From NCBI RefSeq assembly GCF_000744835.1, contig NZ_JQMS01000001.1, positions 1,550,001-1,614,000 of the forward strand: a stretch of DNA of 64,000 bases, written 5' to 3'. The first letter of the stretch is position 1, and every line of letters starts with the position of its first letter. The translations under genes and the position numbers were made by a program. Under the pieces are notes generated by a model, which ran no database searches, was not told the DNA's origin, and worked only from the letters and a program-made list of their open reading frames with translations. Below, one piece after another: positions 8,527-19,258 of this stretch. Source of the DNA: Flavobacterium sp. 83 (GTDB lineage: Bacteria; Bacteroidota; Bacteroidia; Flavobacteriales; Flavobacteriaceae).

Positions 8527-8557
8527 AAAATAGCTGCAAATTTTTGCAGCTATTTTT
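8527..8557 (+). terminator. Rho-independent terminator after CBS gene
   Basis: AAAATAGCTGCAAA (8527-8540) pairs perfectly with TTTGCAGCTATTTT (8543-8556), followed by a T-rich tail. It sits 22 bases after the CBS-protein stop codon. Confidence 0.85.
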
Positions 8558-8630
8558 ATTTGTTTTTGCGGGAAGTATCTGTTTTTTATAAAAGAATAGG
8601 ATAAAAGCTGACTTTTTAAACCAAGTCTTC

Positions 8631-8638
8631 TATCTTTG
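8631..8638 (+). promoter_or_regulatory. -7 promoter element TATCTTTG before maeB
   Basis: Matches the Bacteroidota -7 consensus TAnnTTTG. Transcription would start near 8643, which rules out the in-frame TTG at 8636 and supports ATG 8663 as the maeB start. No clear TTG is seen at the -33 position. Confidence 0.6.
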
Positions 8639-8662
8639 TGTGATAGCAAAAAATCTAAAACA

Positions 8663-10951
8663 ATGGATAAAAACAGTAAAAGAAGAGAAGCATTATTATA
8701 CCACGCAAAGCCAACTCCTGGTAAAATTCAAGTAGTTCCCACTAAGAAATATGCAACACAAAGAGATTTATCTTTGGCTTATTCACCTGGTGTGGCCGAG
8801 CCATGTTTGGAGATTGCTAAAGATGTTAACAATGTTTATAAATATACTGCAAAGGGGAATTTAGTTGCTGTAATTACCAATGGTACTGCAGTCTTAGGGC
8901 TTGGAGATATAGGTCCTGAAGCATCTAAGCCAGTAATGGAAGGTAAGGGATTGTTGTTTAAAATATTTGCCGATATTGATGTATTTGACATCGAAATTGG
9001 GACAAAAGACATTGAAGAATTTATCCAAACTGTAAAGAATATAGCACCAACTTTTGGTGGAATAAATTTAGAGGATATTAAAGCTCCTGAGTCTTTTGAA
9101 ATTGAAAGAAGATTAGTAGAAGAGTTGAATATTCCGGTAATGCACGATGATCAACACGGAACTGCAATTATATCGTCGGCCGCTTTATTGAATGCATTAG
9201 AGTTGGCTAATAAAAAATCAGAAGATGTGAAAATGGTAGTTTCGGGAGCAGGTTCTGCGGCTCTGGCTTGTGCCGATTTGTATGTTTTGTTAGGGGTAAA
9301 AGTCGAAAATATATTGATGTTTAACAGTAAAGGAGTTTTGACAAAAGACAATGCTTCCCTTTCTGCTTTACAGCAAAAATATGCCAAAGACATAAAACCA
9401 ATGAGTCTTGAAGAAGCATTAGTTGGTGCCGATATTTTCTTAGGTTTATCTACAGGAGGAATTATGTCTCCACAAATGTTGATGGGAATGGCCGAAAATC
9501 CAATCGTTTTTGCAATGGCAAATCCAGATCCTGAAATTGATTATAATCTGGCTGTCGCAACTCGAAAAGATGTTATCATGGCTACGGGGCGTTCTGATTT
9601 TCCTAATCAGGTGAATAATGTTCTTGGGTTTCCATATATTTTTAGAGGGGCACTCGATGTTCGTGCAACTAAAATAAATGAAGAAATGAAGATGGCAGCT
9701 GTAAAAGCACTAGCTTTATTAACTAAAGAATCAGTTCCTGAACAAGTAAATGTTGCTTATGGAGCTACAAAATTAATTTTCGGAAAAGAATACATTATTC
9801 CTAAACCATTCGATCCAAGGTTAATAACTATTGTAGCACCAGCTGTTGCAAAAGCTGCTATGGATTCAGGGGTAGCATTAAATCCTATTACTGATTGGAA
9901 AAAGTATGAAGAAGAACTTTTAGATCGTTTAGGGAATGATAATAAAATGGTTCGATTGATTACCAATAGAGCTAAAATGGATCCAAAAAGTATCGTTTTT
10001 GCGGAAGCTGATCATTTAGATGTTCTTAAAGCAGCTCAAATTGTATTGGAAGAAGGAATTGGTTTTCCAATTTTATTGGGAAATAAGGAAATTATTTTAG
10101 AATTAAAAGAAGAGCTAGGTTTTGATGCGGATGTTCAAATTATAGATCCAAAAATAAAAGAAGAAGAGCCTAGAAGAAATAAGTTTGCCAAAACCTATTG
10201 GGAATCAAGACAAAGACGTGGAATATCTTTATTTGATGCTCAGAAATTAATGCGTGAAAGAAACTATTTTGCCGCGATGATGGTCAATGAAGGTGAAGCT
10301 GATGCGCTAGTTACAGGTCATTCCAGAAGTTATCCGTCTGTTGTGAAACCCATGTTACAACTTATTGAAAAAGCCCATGGCGCTTCTCTTGTAGCTACTA
10401 CAAATATGATGATGACGGCTCGTGGACCAATGTTTTTATCTGACACTGCAATAAATATAAATCCTTCTGCAGATGATTTGGCAAAAATTGCTATAATGAC
10501 AGCAAAAACAGCAAAAATGTTTGGAGTTGAACCAGTAATAGCAATGATATCTTATTCTAATTTTGGTTCTTCAACAAATGAAAGCGCTGCAAAAGTTAGG
10601 GAAGCAGTTGCTTATTTACATAAAAACCATCCGGAAATGATTATAGATGGTGAGTTGCAAGCTGATTTTGCTTTGAATCCTGAAATGTTAAAAGAGAAAT
10701 TCCCGTTTTCAAAATTAGCAGGTAAAAAAGTAAATACTTTAATTTTCCCTAATTTAGAATCGGCTAATATTACCTATAAACTGTTGAAAGAACTGAATAA
10801 AGTTGATTCAATAGGACCAATAATGTTAGGAATGGGAAAACCAGTTCACATATTTCAATTAGGAGCAAGTGTAGAAGAGATGGTTAATATGGCAGCTATT
10901 GCTGTTATTGATGCTCAGGAAAAACAGAATAAAAAAATAAATGTAGGGTAA
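8663..10951 (+). CDS. maeB: NADP-dependent malic enzyme (MaeB type)
   Basis: A 762-residue enzyme of the MaeB class: oxidative decarboxylation of malate to pyruvate, supplying NADPH and linking the TCA cycle to gluconeogenic or lipid precursors. Residues 1-420 form the malic-enzyme half, with SLAYSPGVAEPC, the metal-binding HDDQHGTAI motif and a Rossmann GAGSAA. The C-terminal half (about 430-755) is a phosphotransacetylase-like domain, thought to be regulatory in this class. The length matches the family. The start at ATG 8663 follows a -7 element. It lies upstream of ruvA and sprA, the order I recall from Flavobacterium johnsoniae. Confidence 0.93.
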   Translation: MDKNSKRREALLYHAKPTPGKIQVVPTKKYATQRDLSLAYSPGVAEPCLEIAKDVNNVYKYTAKGNLVAVITNGTAVLGLGDIGPEASKPVMEGKGLLFKIFADIDVFDIEIGTKDIEEFIQTVKNIAPTFGGINLEDIKAPESFEIERRLVEELNIPVMHDDQHGTAIISSAALLNALELANKKSEDVKMVVSGAGSAALACADLYVLLGVKVENILMFNSKGVLTKDNASLSALQQKYAKDIKPMSLEEALVGADIFLGLSTGGIMSPQMLMGMAENPIVFAMANPDPEIDYNLAVATRKDVIMATGRSDFPNQVNNVLGFPYIFRGALDVRATKINEEMKMAAVKALALLTKESVPEQVNVAYGATKLIFGKEYIIPKPFDPRLITIVAPAVAKAAMDSGVALNPITDWKKYEEELLDRLGNDNKMVRLITNRAKMDPKSIVFAEADHLDVLKAAQIVLEEGIGFPILLGNKEIILELKEELGFDADVQIIDPKIKEEEPRRNKFAKTYWESRQRRGISLFDAQKLMRERNYFAAMMVNEGEADALVTGHSRSYPSVVKPMLQLIEKAHGASLVATTNMMMTARGPMFLSDTAININPSADDLAKIAIMTAKTAKMFGVEPVIAMISYSNFGSSTNESAAKVREAVAYLHKNHPEMIIDGELQADFALNPEMLKEKFPFSKLAGKKVNTLIFPNLESANITYKLLKELNKVDSIGPIMLGMGKPVHIFQLGASVEEMVNMAAIAVIDAQEKQNKKINVG

Positions 10952-10986
10952 GGTTGCTTTTAGAACAAGGGCATCTAAATTAATTT

Positions 10987-11018
10987 TTGTTAATTATGTG
11001 CTAATTTTATTATATTTG
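10987..11018 (+). promoter_or_regulatory. Promoter for ruvA (and possibly sprA)
   Basis: TTG at 10987-10989, a 21-base spacer, then TATATTTG at 11011-11018: an excellent match to the Bacteroidota promoter TTG-N17-23-TAnnTTTG. Transcription would start near 11025, 14 bases before the ruvA ATG. Confidence 0.75.
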
Positions 11019-11038
11019 GTCACATATTTTATAAAAAA

Positions 11039-11620
11039 ATGATTACACACATACAAGGGAAATTAGTCGAAAAGACACCAACACAAGTAGTTATTGATTG
11101 TGGAGGTGTTGGGTATCATGTAAACATATCCTTACATACATACTCGTTACTCCCTAATGCAGACTTTATAAAATTGTATACGCATCTTCAAATAAAAGAA
11201 GATGCGCATACTTTGTTTGGTTTTGTAGAAAAATCGGAAAGAGAGATTTTTAAGTTATTATTATCTGTTTCAGGTATTGGTGCCAGCATTGCAAGAACAA
11301 TGTTGTCGTCATTAGATCCTAAACAAATTACAAATGCTATTGCATCAGGTGATGTTGTCACAATACAATCTATTAAAGGAATTGGGAGTAAAACGGCACA
11401 GAGAGTAATACTCGATTTGAAAGAAAAAGTATTAAAATTGTATGATTTAGATGAAGTTTCTATGTCGCAAAGCAATACAAATCGAGATGAAGCGTTATCT
11501 GCTTTGGAGGTATTAGGTTTTGTCCGAAAAACTTCTGAACGAATCGTTGAAAAAATTGTAAAAGAGGATCCAGATGCGTCTGTTGAATCAATTATTAAAA
11601 AAGCTTTAAAAAACTTATAA
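11039..11620 (+). CDS. ruvA: Holliday junction branch migration protein RuvA
   Basis: A 193-residue RuvA, the normal family length. RuvA tetramers bind Holliday junctions and direct the RuvB motor during recombinational repair. The OB-fold N-terminus begins MITHIQGKLVEKTPTQVV, and the two helix-hairpin-helix motifs appear around SGIGASIAR and IKGIGSKTAQRV. A short linker leads to the C-terminal RuvB-binding domain (SALEVLGFVRK...). It ends 22 bases before sprA, so sprA may be transcribed with it. RuvB is not in this window. Confidence 0.97.
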   Translation: MITHIQGKLVEKTPTQVVIDCGGVGYHVNISLHTYSLLPNADFIKLYTHLQIKEDAHTLFGFVEKSEREIFKLLLSVSGIGASIARTMLSSLDPKQITNAIASGDVVTIQSIKGIGSKTAQRVILDLKEKVLKLYDLDEVSMSQSNTNRDEALSALEVLGFVRKTSERIVEKIVKEDPDASVESIIKKALKNL

Positions 11621-11642
11621 AGGCACCCAAAACACGGATTAT

Positions 11643-14600
11643 ATGCATAAAATTTGTACTTTTTTGCTAGTCATATTTTGTGGTTATGTATCGCAAGCTC
11701 AGGTGACACCAGCCGCTCAGGATACAATTAAAACTGGTTTCTCTACAGGGAAAGTTCAGTTAAAAGATCCACAAAGTGTTCTTTCAGCCTATACGTATGA
11801 TCCAGTTACTGATAGGTATATTTACACCAATTCAGTTGATGGATTTTCTATTAATTATCCCATAATACTAACTCCAAAAGAGTATGAAAACTTGGTTTTG
11901 AAAGAATCTATGAGAGATTATTTCAAGAAAAAAGCAGATGCTATTGATGGAAAAAAAGAAGGCAGTGAAGCCGCCAAAAAAGATTTATTGCCAAGATATT
12001 ATGTAAAATCTGGGCTTTTTGAATCTATTTTTGGAAGTAATACAATCGACGTAAAACCTACCGGATCAATAGAAATGGATTTAGGAATGCGTTATACAAA
12101 ACAAGACAATCCTTCATTTTCACCTAGAAACAGATCGAATCTTTCTTTTGACTTTAATCAAAGAATAAGTATGAGTTTGATGGGGAAAGTAGGGACGCGA
12201 CTCAATGTAAATGCTAATTATGATACACAGTCTACTTTTGCTTTTCAAAACTTAATTAAGTTAGAATACGCTCCTTCAGAAGATGATATTATTCAAAAAA
12301 TTGAAGTCGGAAATGTAAGTCTACCTTTGAATAGTTCTTTAATTAGAGGTGCTCAAAGTTTATTTGGAGTAAAAACACAATTAAAATTTGGTAAAACAAC
12401 CGTTACAGGTATATTTTCAGAACAAAAATCCCAGACAAAAAGCATCATTGCTCAAGGAGGTGGGACGATTCAGGATTTTGATATGTATGCATTGGACTAT
12501 GACAATGACCGACACTTTTTCTTGTCACAATATTTTAGAAACAAATACGATGCATCCTTAAAAAATTATCCTTTTATTGACAGTAGAGTTCAAATTTCAA
12601 GATTAGAGGTTTGGGTTACCAATAAGCAAAATAGAGTAAATACTACCAGTAATAATTTGCGAAATATTATTGCACTTCAGGATTTAGGAGAAGGACGATT
12701 AACGGGTTTGGCAGATAATGAAGTGGTAGTGCTAGATCCTTCTACAGGTATCTTCAATAATCAAATTGATTCTCCTTCTGACAATTCAAATAATGATTAC
12801 GATCCTGCCCAAATAGCTTCAGGCACGGGTTTGTTGAATAGTAATATACGTGAAATAGTAACTTCAAGTTCAGGTTTTAATGCCACAGTAAGTGAAGGAC
12901 AAGACTATTCTAAACTCGAAAATGCAAGAAAATTAAATCCCAACGAATATACTTTTAATGCGCAATTAGGGTATATTTCATTACAACAGCGACTAGCAAA
13001 TGATGAGGTTTTAGCGGTTGCGTATCAATATACAATTGGTGATAAAGTGTATCAGGTGGGTGAATTTGGTAATGACGGAGTCGATGCAACTGTTGTAACT
13101 GGGACTACTCAATCAAATCAGGCAATTATTACACAGAGTTTGATATTGAAAATGCTAAAAAGTAATTTGACCAATGTCAAAAATCCAGTTTGGAACTTGA
13201 TGATGAAGAATATTTATCAGATTCAAGGCGCCTATCAAGTAAAGCAGGAAGATTTTAGATTCAACATTCTTTATACAGATCCATCGCCTTTAAATTATAT
13301 TACTGAGGTTTCTGGAAGTCCTTTTCCGGTTAATCCAACAGCAGATAACAAAGTTGCTGAAACACCTTTGTTGAAAGTATTCAATTTAGATAAACTCAAT
13401 TATAATAACGATCCACAAACAGGTGGTGATGGTTTTTTTGATTTTATGCAGGGCTTGACGATAGATGCTCAAAATGGTAGAATTATATTTACTACCAAAG
13501 AGCCCTTTGGAGAGCTTTTGTTTTCTAAATTATCAAATGGTGGAGAAAGTTATAATGATGTTAATTCGTACAATCCAAATCAAAAGAAATATGTGTTTAG
13601 AAACATGTATCGAAATACGCAATCTGGTGCTTTACAAGATAGTGATAAGAATAAATTTTTATTAAGAGGTAAATATAAATCTACTGGTGGCGATGGAATC
13701 CCAATTGGTGCTTTCAATGTTCCAAGAGGTTCAGTTGTTGTCACTGCTGGAGGAAGGGTTTTGGTTGAAGGAATTGATTACAGTGTGAATTATCAATTGG
13801 GTAGAGTTCAGATTTTAGATCCTTCGCTTCAAGCATCAAATACACCGATTAGTGTTTCTTTGGAAAACAATTCTGTTTTTGGTCAGCAAACCAGAAGGTT
13901 TATGGGTGTAAATGTTGAACACAAAATTTCTGATAATTTTTTGGTGGGAGCGACTTTTTTAAAAATGACGGAGAAACCATTTACTCAAAAATCTAGTTTT
14001 GGACAAGAATCTGTTAATAATACCATTTTTGGATTTAATACCAATTTCTCAACTGAAGTGCCATTCTTTACTCGATTAGTGAATAAATTACCTAATATAG
14101 ATACTGATGTCCCTTCAAATCTTTCTATAAGAGGAGAAATTGCATTTTTGAAACCGGATTCCCCAAAAGCAGATCAATTTCAAGGTGAATCTACTATTTA
14201 TGTTGATGATTTTGAAGGATCTCAATCAACTATTGATATGCGTTCTCCATATGCTTGGAGCTTGTCATCGACTCCAGAGAAAAACACTAGAAGTACTTAT
14301 GATTTCAATGCTAGTGCCAATGATTTGAGTTATGGTTTTAAAAGAGCAAAGCTAGCATGGTACTCAGTAGATCCTGTTTTTTATACTCAAAAACCATCTG
14401 GAATTACAAATGAAGAATTATCTTTCAATACAACCAGAAGGATTTTTAGTGAAGAGTTGTATCCATTGACGGATATAGCGCAAGGACAATCCCAAGTAGT
14501 TAATACACTTGATTTAAGTTATTATCCTTCTGAAAGAGGTCCGTATAATAATAATGCAAATGTAGCTGCAAATCCAACTTCTAATTTTGGTGGGATTATG

Positions 14601-17600
14601 AGGTCATTGAATTCTACTAATTTCGAACAAGGAAATGTAGAGTATATTCAGTTTTGGATATTAGATCCTTATGTGGGAAGTGGCGAAATACCTCAGTCAA
14701 ATACCGGTAAAATCTATTTCAATTTAGGTGAAGTCTCAGAGGATGTTTTGAAAGATGGTCGAAAACAATATGAAAATGGACTTGGACCAGATCAAATATT
14801 GGCAAATCCTCAGTCTATTTGGGGAGACGTTCCTGCTTCACAATCTTTAATATATGCATTTGATACTAATGCAGCCAATAGAACGAATCAGGATGTTGGT
14901 TTAGATGGTTTGGCTAATGCCAAAGAAGCTGCGATTTATAGTAATTTTGCATCAGAATCAGATCCTGCAGCAGATGATTACAACTATTATTTGAATGCTT
15001 CAGGAAATGTTTTAGACCGTTATAAAAACTATAATGGTGTAGATGGTAATTCTGCTGTTGATATTAATGATCCTAATAGAGGCTCGACTTCGTTTCCAGA
15101 TGTAGAAGATATCAATAGAGACAACACCATGAATACTATCAATGCCTATTACGAATATAGTATTGATGTTAAGCCTAATATGAATGTTGGTCAAAATTAC
15201 ATTACCGATATCAGAAATACTCAAGTTACATTGCCTAATGGAGCTACAACAGAAGCTAGATGGATTCAGTTTAAAATACCAGTTTCACAACCTGAAAATA
15301 CAATTGGAAATATCTCTGATTTTAGATCAATTCGTTTCATGAGAATGTTTATGACCGGTTTTAATGATTTGGTAACCGTTCGTTTTGGAGCACTGGATTT
15401 AGTTAGAGGTGAATGGAGACGCTATACTAGTGCGCTTGATTTTAATGATACGAATGTTGCAGATGATAAAACTGATTTAGATGTGTTAGCTGTAAATGTT
15501 CAAGAAAATAACGAAAGATGTCCGGTGAATTATATTACTCCACCAGGAGTAGTACGAGAACAATTGTACAACAATAATACGGTTATTAATCAAAATGAAC
15601 AATCGCTATCGTTAAGGGTTTCTGGGAATGGATTGGAACCAGAGGATTCAAGAGCAGTTTTTAAAAATGTGAGTATTGATATGCGTCAGTTTAAAAAATT
15701 GAAAATGTTTTTACATGCTGAATCTTTACCAAATGAAATTGCGCTTCGAGACAATCAAATGGTAGGTTTTATTCGTTTTGGGAATGACTTTACACAGAAT
15801 TTTTACCAAATCGAAATTCCTTTGAAAGTTACTGTCCCGTCCTCTTCATCCACTTCGGATTGTTCAGCATTAAGTGCCGAAACAGTTTGGCCAGAAGATA
15901 ATGAAATTGATTTGTCATTAGCATTATTGACACAATTGAAGATTCAGGCAATGAGTATTGACAAAAGTACGCTTCCACTGGATGGGATTTATTATCAATA
16001 TGAAGATGATCTTGATAAGTCATTGGCAAACAAAAGTAACAAGCTGAGATTGGGTATAAAAGGAAATCCTAATTTTGGCCAGGCACGAACTTTAATGGTG
16101 GGTGTGAAAAGTAATGAAACGCATCAAGACATTAAAGGAGAAGTTTGGTTTAATGAGTTGCGCTTAGCGGATATGGATAATAAAGGCGGTATGGCTGCTG
16201 TATTGAATGTAGATTCAAACTTTGCTGATTTTGCTACGGTATCTGCAACTGGTAAAAAAAGCACTATTGGTTTTGGAGCTTTAGAACAAGGACCAAATGA
16301 GCGAAGTAGAGAAGATACAAAACAATATAATATAGTTACCAATGTTAATTTAGGGAAATTATTACCTCCAAAATGGGGTGTTAATTTACCGTTCAATTAC
16401 GCAATTGGTGAAGAAATGATTACGCCGGAATATGATCCTTTTAATCAGGATATCAAATTAAAACAGTTATTAAATAATACTTCAGATAAAGCCGAAAGAG
16501 ATAATATTCAAAGTAGAGCAACTGATTACACTAAACGTCAAAGTATCAATTTTATCGGGGTTAGAAAAGAAAGAAGAGCAGAGCAGAAGCAACACGTTTA
16601 TGACGTTGAAAATTTCACTTTTTCTCAATCTTTTAATCAGGTAGAGCGACATGATTTTGAAATAGAAGATTATGTAGATCAGCATGCGAATTCATCTGTA
16701 GATTACGCATATACTTTTCAGTCAAAACCAGTCGAACCGTTCAAGAAAACTGCTTTCATGAAGAAAAGCAATTACTGGAAATTATTAAGTGATTTTAATT
16801 TTAATTATCTTCCTTCTAATATTTCTTTTAATACCAATATTATTAGACAATTCAATCGCCAACAATTTAGACAAGTTGATGTAGAAGGAATAGGCTTGGA
16901 TCCATTATATAGAAGGAATTTTGCATTCAACTACCAGTATGGATTTAATTTTAATTTGACAAAATCATTAAAATTAAACTATACGGCATCTTCTAGCAAT
17001 ATTGTAAAAAGCTACCTTAATAAGGATAATGAACCTATTGATAGTTTTACAATATGGGACAGTTATTGGAATATTGGGGATCCTAATCAGCATATGCAGC
17101 AATTGGTTTTAAATTATGAGATACCAATTAATAAAATCCCGCTATTTAGTTTTGTAAAAGCAAATTATTCTTATACGGGCGATTATAGTTGGCAACGATC
17201 TTCGAATGCATTATCACAAATAGAGATTGATGGTGCTAGTTATAACTTAGGAAATACGGTTCAAAATGCTAGTTCCAATAATTTGAATGCTACATTCAAT
17301 ATGGATGCATTGTACAAGTATTTAGGATTGACAAAAAACAATAATAAATCAGTTGTTAAGCCAAAAGCAGCTGCGCCAAAACCCGGTGAAAAAATTGTAA
17401 ATACAAATACCCAGCAAATTGCAAAAAGCAATGAATTTGTTGATGGCTTAATTGGGGTTTTGACTAGTGTCAAAAACATTCAAATGAATTATACAGAGAA
17501 TAGTGGTACAATATTGCCAGGGTATACACCAAGTGTTGGGTTCCTAGGTTCGTCTAGACCATCGTTAGGTTTTATTTTTGGAAGTCAAGATGATGTGCGT

Positions 17601-18785
17601 TATGAGGCGGCTAAGAACGGCTGGCTTACTAATTATCCTAATTTTAATCAAAATTATTCTCAAGTGACTAATAAGTTATTTAAAGCTACTGCAAATGTTG
17701 ATTTGTTCCCAGATTTAAAAATCGATTTGTCATTGGATCGATCGTATTCCAAAAATTTTTCAGAGCAATATGATATAACTGATGGGCAGTATAATGCTCG
17801 ATCTCCTTATAGTTATGGTCTTTTCTCCATTTCTACAGTTCTTATAAGAACATCGTTTTCAACAAGTGATGAAAATTCATCTGCAGCTTTTGATGATTTT
17901 AGAAGTAATAGACTTACCGTTGCAAATCGATTAGCAACCCAACGTGGAATAGATATTAGTAATCCGGTTAATCTTGATGCAGAAGGATATCCTGTAGGTT
18001 ATGGTAAAAATAATCAAGCTGTTTTACTGCCTGCTTTCTTAGCGGCGTATTCCGGATCTAATGCTTCGGGAGTATCGTTAGGAATTTTTAGAAGTTTTCC
18101 AATACCCAATTGGGCAGTTAAGTACAATGGTTTGATGCGATATAATTTTTTCAAAAAGAATTTTAAGCGCTTTTCGATGCAACATAGTTATAGGGCTTCT
18201 TATACGATTAGTGCATTTAGATCTAACTTTGAGTATGATAAAACACCAAACGGTTCAGATGCGAGCGGTAATTTTTTCAATAGCACAATCATGTCAAATG
18301 TCAATTTAGTTGAGCAATTCAGTCCGCTTATTAGAATGGATTTTGAGTTGAAAAGTTCTTTAAAAGTGCTTACCGAAATAAAGAAAGATAGAGCTTTATC
18401 AATGAGTTTTGATAATAATTTATTGACCGAGGTAAAAGGTATTGAGTATGTTGTAGGGCTTGGTTACCGATTTAAAGATGTCATTTTCTCTTCTAGACTT
18501 GCAGATAATCCAACAGGAATTATAAAAAGTGATATTAACTTGAAAGCTGATCTTTCCTATCGAAACAATCAAACGATTGTTCGATATTTAGATTACGATA
18601 ATAATCAATTAGCCGGAGGGCAAAATATATGGTCTCTAAAAATAACTGCGGATTATGCATTCAGTAAAAATTTGACCGCGATTTTCTATTATGATCATTC
18701 CTTTTCAAAAGCTGTAATATCAACTTCTTTCCCGTTGACAAATATAAGATCAGGATTTACCATGCGCTATAATTTTGGAAATTAA
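11643..18785 (+). CDS. sprA: SprA (Sov), type IX secretion outer-membrane translocon
   Basis: A 2380-residue outer-membrane protein with a signal peptide (MHKICTFLLVIFCGYVSQAQ). Its length and position between ruvA and gcvH match F. johnsoniae SprA, known as the giant single-chain beta-barrel through which T9SS substrates such as the SprB adhesin cross the outer membrane. Beta-strand-rich sequence runs the full length; a recognisable SprA stretch is YVDDFEGSQSTIDMRSPYAW (about residue 855). A large extracellular/plug-like region precedes more barrel strands, ending in SGFTMRYNFGN with an aromatic residue near the terminus. No frameshift is seen across 7.1 kb. Loss would be expected to abolish gliding and T9SS secretion. 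Confidence 0.97.
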   Translation: MHKICTFLLVIFCGYVSQAQVTPAAQDTIKTGFSTGKVQLKDPQSVLSAYTYDPVTDRYIYTNSVDGFSINYPIILTPKEYENLVLKESMRDYFKKKADAIDGKKEGSEAAKKDLLPRYYVKSGLFESIFGSNTIDVKPTGSIEMDLGMRYTKQDNPSFSPRNRSNLSFDFNQRISMSLMGKVGTRLNVNANYDTQSTFAFQNLIKLEYAPSEDDIIQKIEVGNVSLPLNSSLIRGAQSLFGVKTQLKFGKTTVTGIFSEQKSQTKSIIAQGGGTIQDFDMYALDYDNDRHFFLSQYFRNKYDASLKNYPFIDSRVQISRLEVWVTNKQNRVNTTSNNLRNIIALQDLGEGRLTGLADNEVVVLDPSTGIFNNQIDSPSDNSNNDYDPAQIASGTGLLNSNIREIVTSSSGFNATVSEGQDYSKLENARKLNPNEYTFNAQLGYISLQQRLANDEVLAVAYQYTIGDKVYQVGEFGNDGVDATVVTGTTQSNQAIITQSLILKMLKSNLTNVKNPVWNLMMKNIYQIQGAYQVKQEDFRFNILYTDPSPLNYITEVSGSPFPVNPTADNKVAETPLLKVFNLDKLNYNNDPQTGGDGFFDFMQGLTIDAQNGRIIFTTKEPFGELLFSKLSNGGESYNDVNSYNPNQKKYVFRNMYRNTQSGALQDSDKNKFLLRGKYKSTGGDGIPIGAFNVPRGSVVVTAGGRVLVEGIDYSVNYQLGRVQILDPSLQASNTPISVSLENNSVFGQQTRRFMGVNVEHKISDNFLVGATFLKMTEKPFTQKSSFGQESVNNTIFGFNTNFSTEVPFFTRLVNKLPNIDTDVPSNLSIRGEIAFLKPDSPKADQFQGESTIYVDDFEGSQSTIDMRSPYAWSLSSTPEKNTRSTYDFNASANDLSYGFKRAKLAWYSVDPVFYTQKPSGITNEELSFNTTRRIFSEELYPLTDIAQGQSQVVNTLDLSYYPSERGPYNNNANVAANPTSNFGGIMRSLNSTNFEQGNVEYIQFWILDPYVGSGEIPQSNTGKIYFNLGEVSEDVLKDGRKQYENGLGPDQILANPQSIWGDVPASQSLIYAFDTNAANRTNQDVGLDGLANAKEAAIYSNFASESDPAADDYNYYLNASGNVLDRYKNYNGVDGNSAVDINDPNRGSTSFPDVEDINRDNTMNTINAYYEYSIDVKPNMNVGQNYITDIRNTQVTLPNGATTEARWIQFKIPVSQPENTIGNISDFRSIRFMRMFMTGFNDLVTVRFGALDLVRGEWRRYTSALDFNDTNVADDKTDLDVLAVNVQENNERCPVNYITPPGVVREQLYNNNTVINQNEQSLSLRVSGNGLEPEDSRAVFKNVSIDMRQFKKLKMFLHAESLPNEIALRDNQMVGFIRFGNDFTQNFYQIEIPLKVTVPSSSSTSDCSALSAETVWPEDNEIDLSLALLTQLKIQAMSIDKSTLPLDGIYYQYEDDLDKSLANKSNKLRLGIKGNPNFGQARTLMVGVKSNETHQDIKGEVWFNELRLADMDNKGGMAAVLNVDSNFADFATVSATGKKSTIGFGALEQGPNERSREDTKQYNIVTNVNLGKLLPPKWGVNLPFNYAIGEEMITPEYDPFNQDIKLKQLLNNTSDKAERDNIQSRATDYTKRQSINFIGVRKERRAEQKQHVYDVENFTFSQSFNQVERHDFEIEDYVDQHANSSVDYAYTFQSKPVEPFKKTAFMKKSNYWKLLSDFNFNYLPSNISFNTNIIRQFNRQQFRQVDVEGIGLDPLYRRNFAFNYQYGFNFNLTKSLKLNYTASSSNIVKSYLNKDNEPIDSFTIWDSYWNIGDPNQHMQQLVLNYEIPINKIPLFSFVKANYSYTGDYSWQRSSNALSQIEIDGASYNLGNTVQNASSNNLNATFNMDALYKYLGLTKNNNKSVVKPKAAAPKPGEKIVNTNTQQIAKSNEFVDGLIGVLTSVKNIQMNYTENSGTILPGYTPSVGFLGSSRPSLGFIFGSQDDVRYEAAKNGWLTNYPNFNQNYSQVTNKLFKATANVDLFPDLKIDLSLDRSYSKNFSEQYDITDGQYNARSPYSYGLFSISTVLIRTSFSTSDENSSAAFDDFRSNRLTVANRLATQRGIDISNPVNLDAEGYPVGYGKNNQAVLLPAFLAAYSGSNASGVSLGIFRSFPIPNWAVKYNGLMRYNFFKKNFKRFSMQHSYRASYTISAFRSNFEYDKTPNGSDASGNFFNSTIMSNVNLVEQFSPLIRMDFELKSSLKVLTEIKKDRALSMSFDNNLLTEVKGIEYVVGLGYRFKDVIFSSRLADNPTGIIKSDINLKADLSYRNNQTIVRYLDYDNNQLAGGQNIWSLKITADYAFSKNLTAIFYYDHSFSKAVISTSFPLTNIRSGFTMRYNFGN

Positions 18786-18822
18786 TTTTTTAAAATCTAA
18801 ACAAGATTTGAATTGAGATTGT

Positions 18823-18830
18823 TACATTTG
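18823..18830 (+). promoter_or_regulatory. -7 element TACATTTG before gcvH
   Basis: TACATTTG fits the Bacteroidota -7 consensus and lies 48 bases before the gcvH ATG in the sprA-gcvH gap. There is no well-spaced TTG, so it is supported by one element only. Confidence 0.5.
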
Positions 18831-18877
18831 TCACATAAAATTCAATTATCAATTAATAATTATCAATTAGTATTTAT

Positions 18878-19258
18878 ATGAACATACCAGCAAATTTAAA
18901 GTACACTAAAGATCACGAATGGGTTAGTATTGAAGGCGATATTGCAACAGTGGGAATTACTGATTTTGCACAAAAAGAATTAGGGGATATCGTATATGTT
19001 GAGGTAGAAACTTTAGACCAGACTTTAGAAAAAGATGAGGTTTTTGGAACTGTTGAAGCAGTTAAAACGGTTTCTGATTTGTTTCTTCCATTGTCGGGGG
19101 AAATTATAGAGTTTAATGAAGCATTGGAAAATACACCGGAAAGTGTAAATTCTGACCCTTATGGTGCTGGATGGATGATAAAAATTAAAATTGCAAACGA
19201 AGCTGAAATTGATTCATTGCTTTCAAGTGAATCTTACAAAGAACTCATTGGTGCCTAA
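18878..19258 (+). CDS. gcvH: Glycine cleavage system H protein
   Basis: A 126-residue lipoyl carrier of the glycine cleavage complex. It shuttles the methylamine group between the P, T and L proteins. The lipoylation site is K63 in [12 protein letters not shown], and the N-terminal TKDHEWV and the [10 protein letters not shown] motif are family hallmarks. The gene lies directly downstream of sprA, as in F. johnsoniae. Its stop codon overlaps the GTG start of the VanZ-like gene. The P, T and L proteins are not in the window. Confidence 0.97.
   Translation: MNIPANLKYTKDHEWVSIEGDIATVGITDFAQKELGDIVYVEVETLDQTLEKDEVFGTVEAVKTVSDLFLPLSGEIIEFNEALENTPESVNSDPYGAGWMIKIKIANEAEIDSLLSSESYKELIGA

Noticed and set aside
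8636..8662. In-frame TTG start for the malic enzyme, adding 9 residues
   Set aside because: It lies in a TATCTTTG promoter element; ATG 8663 gives the normal MaeB N-terminus.
11643..18785. Possible internal frameshift or split in sprA
   Set aside because: One frame stays open over the whole length and ends in a barrel-type C-terminus; smaller frames inside are shadows.
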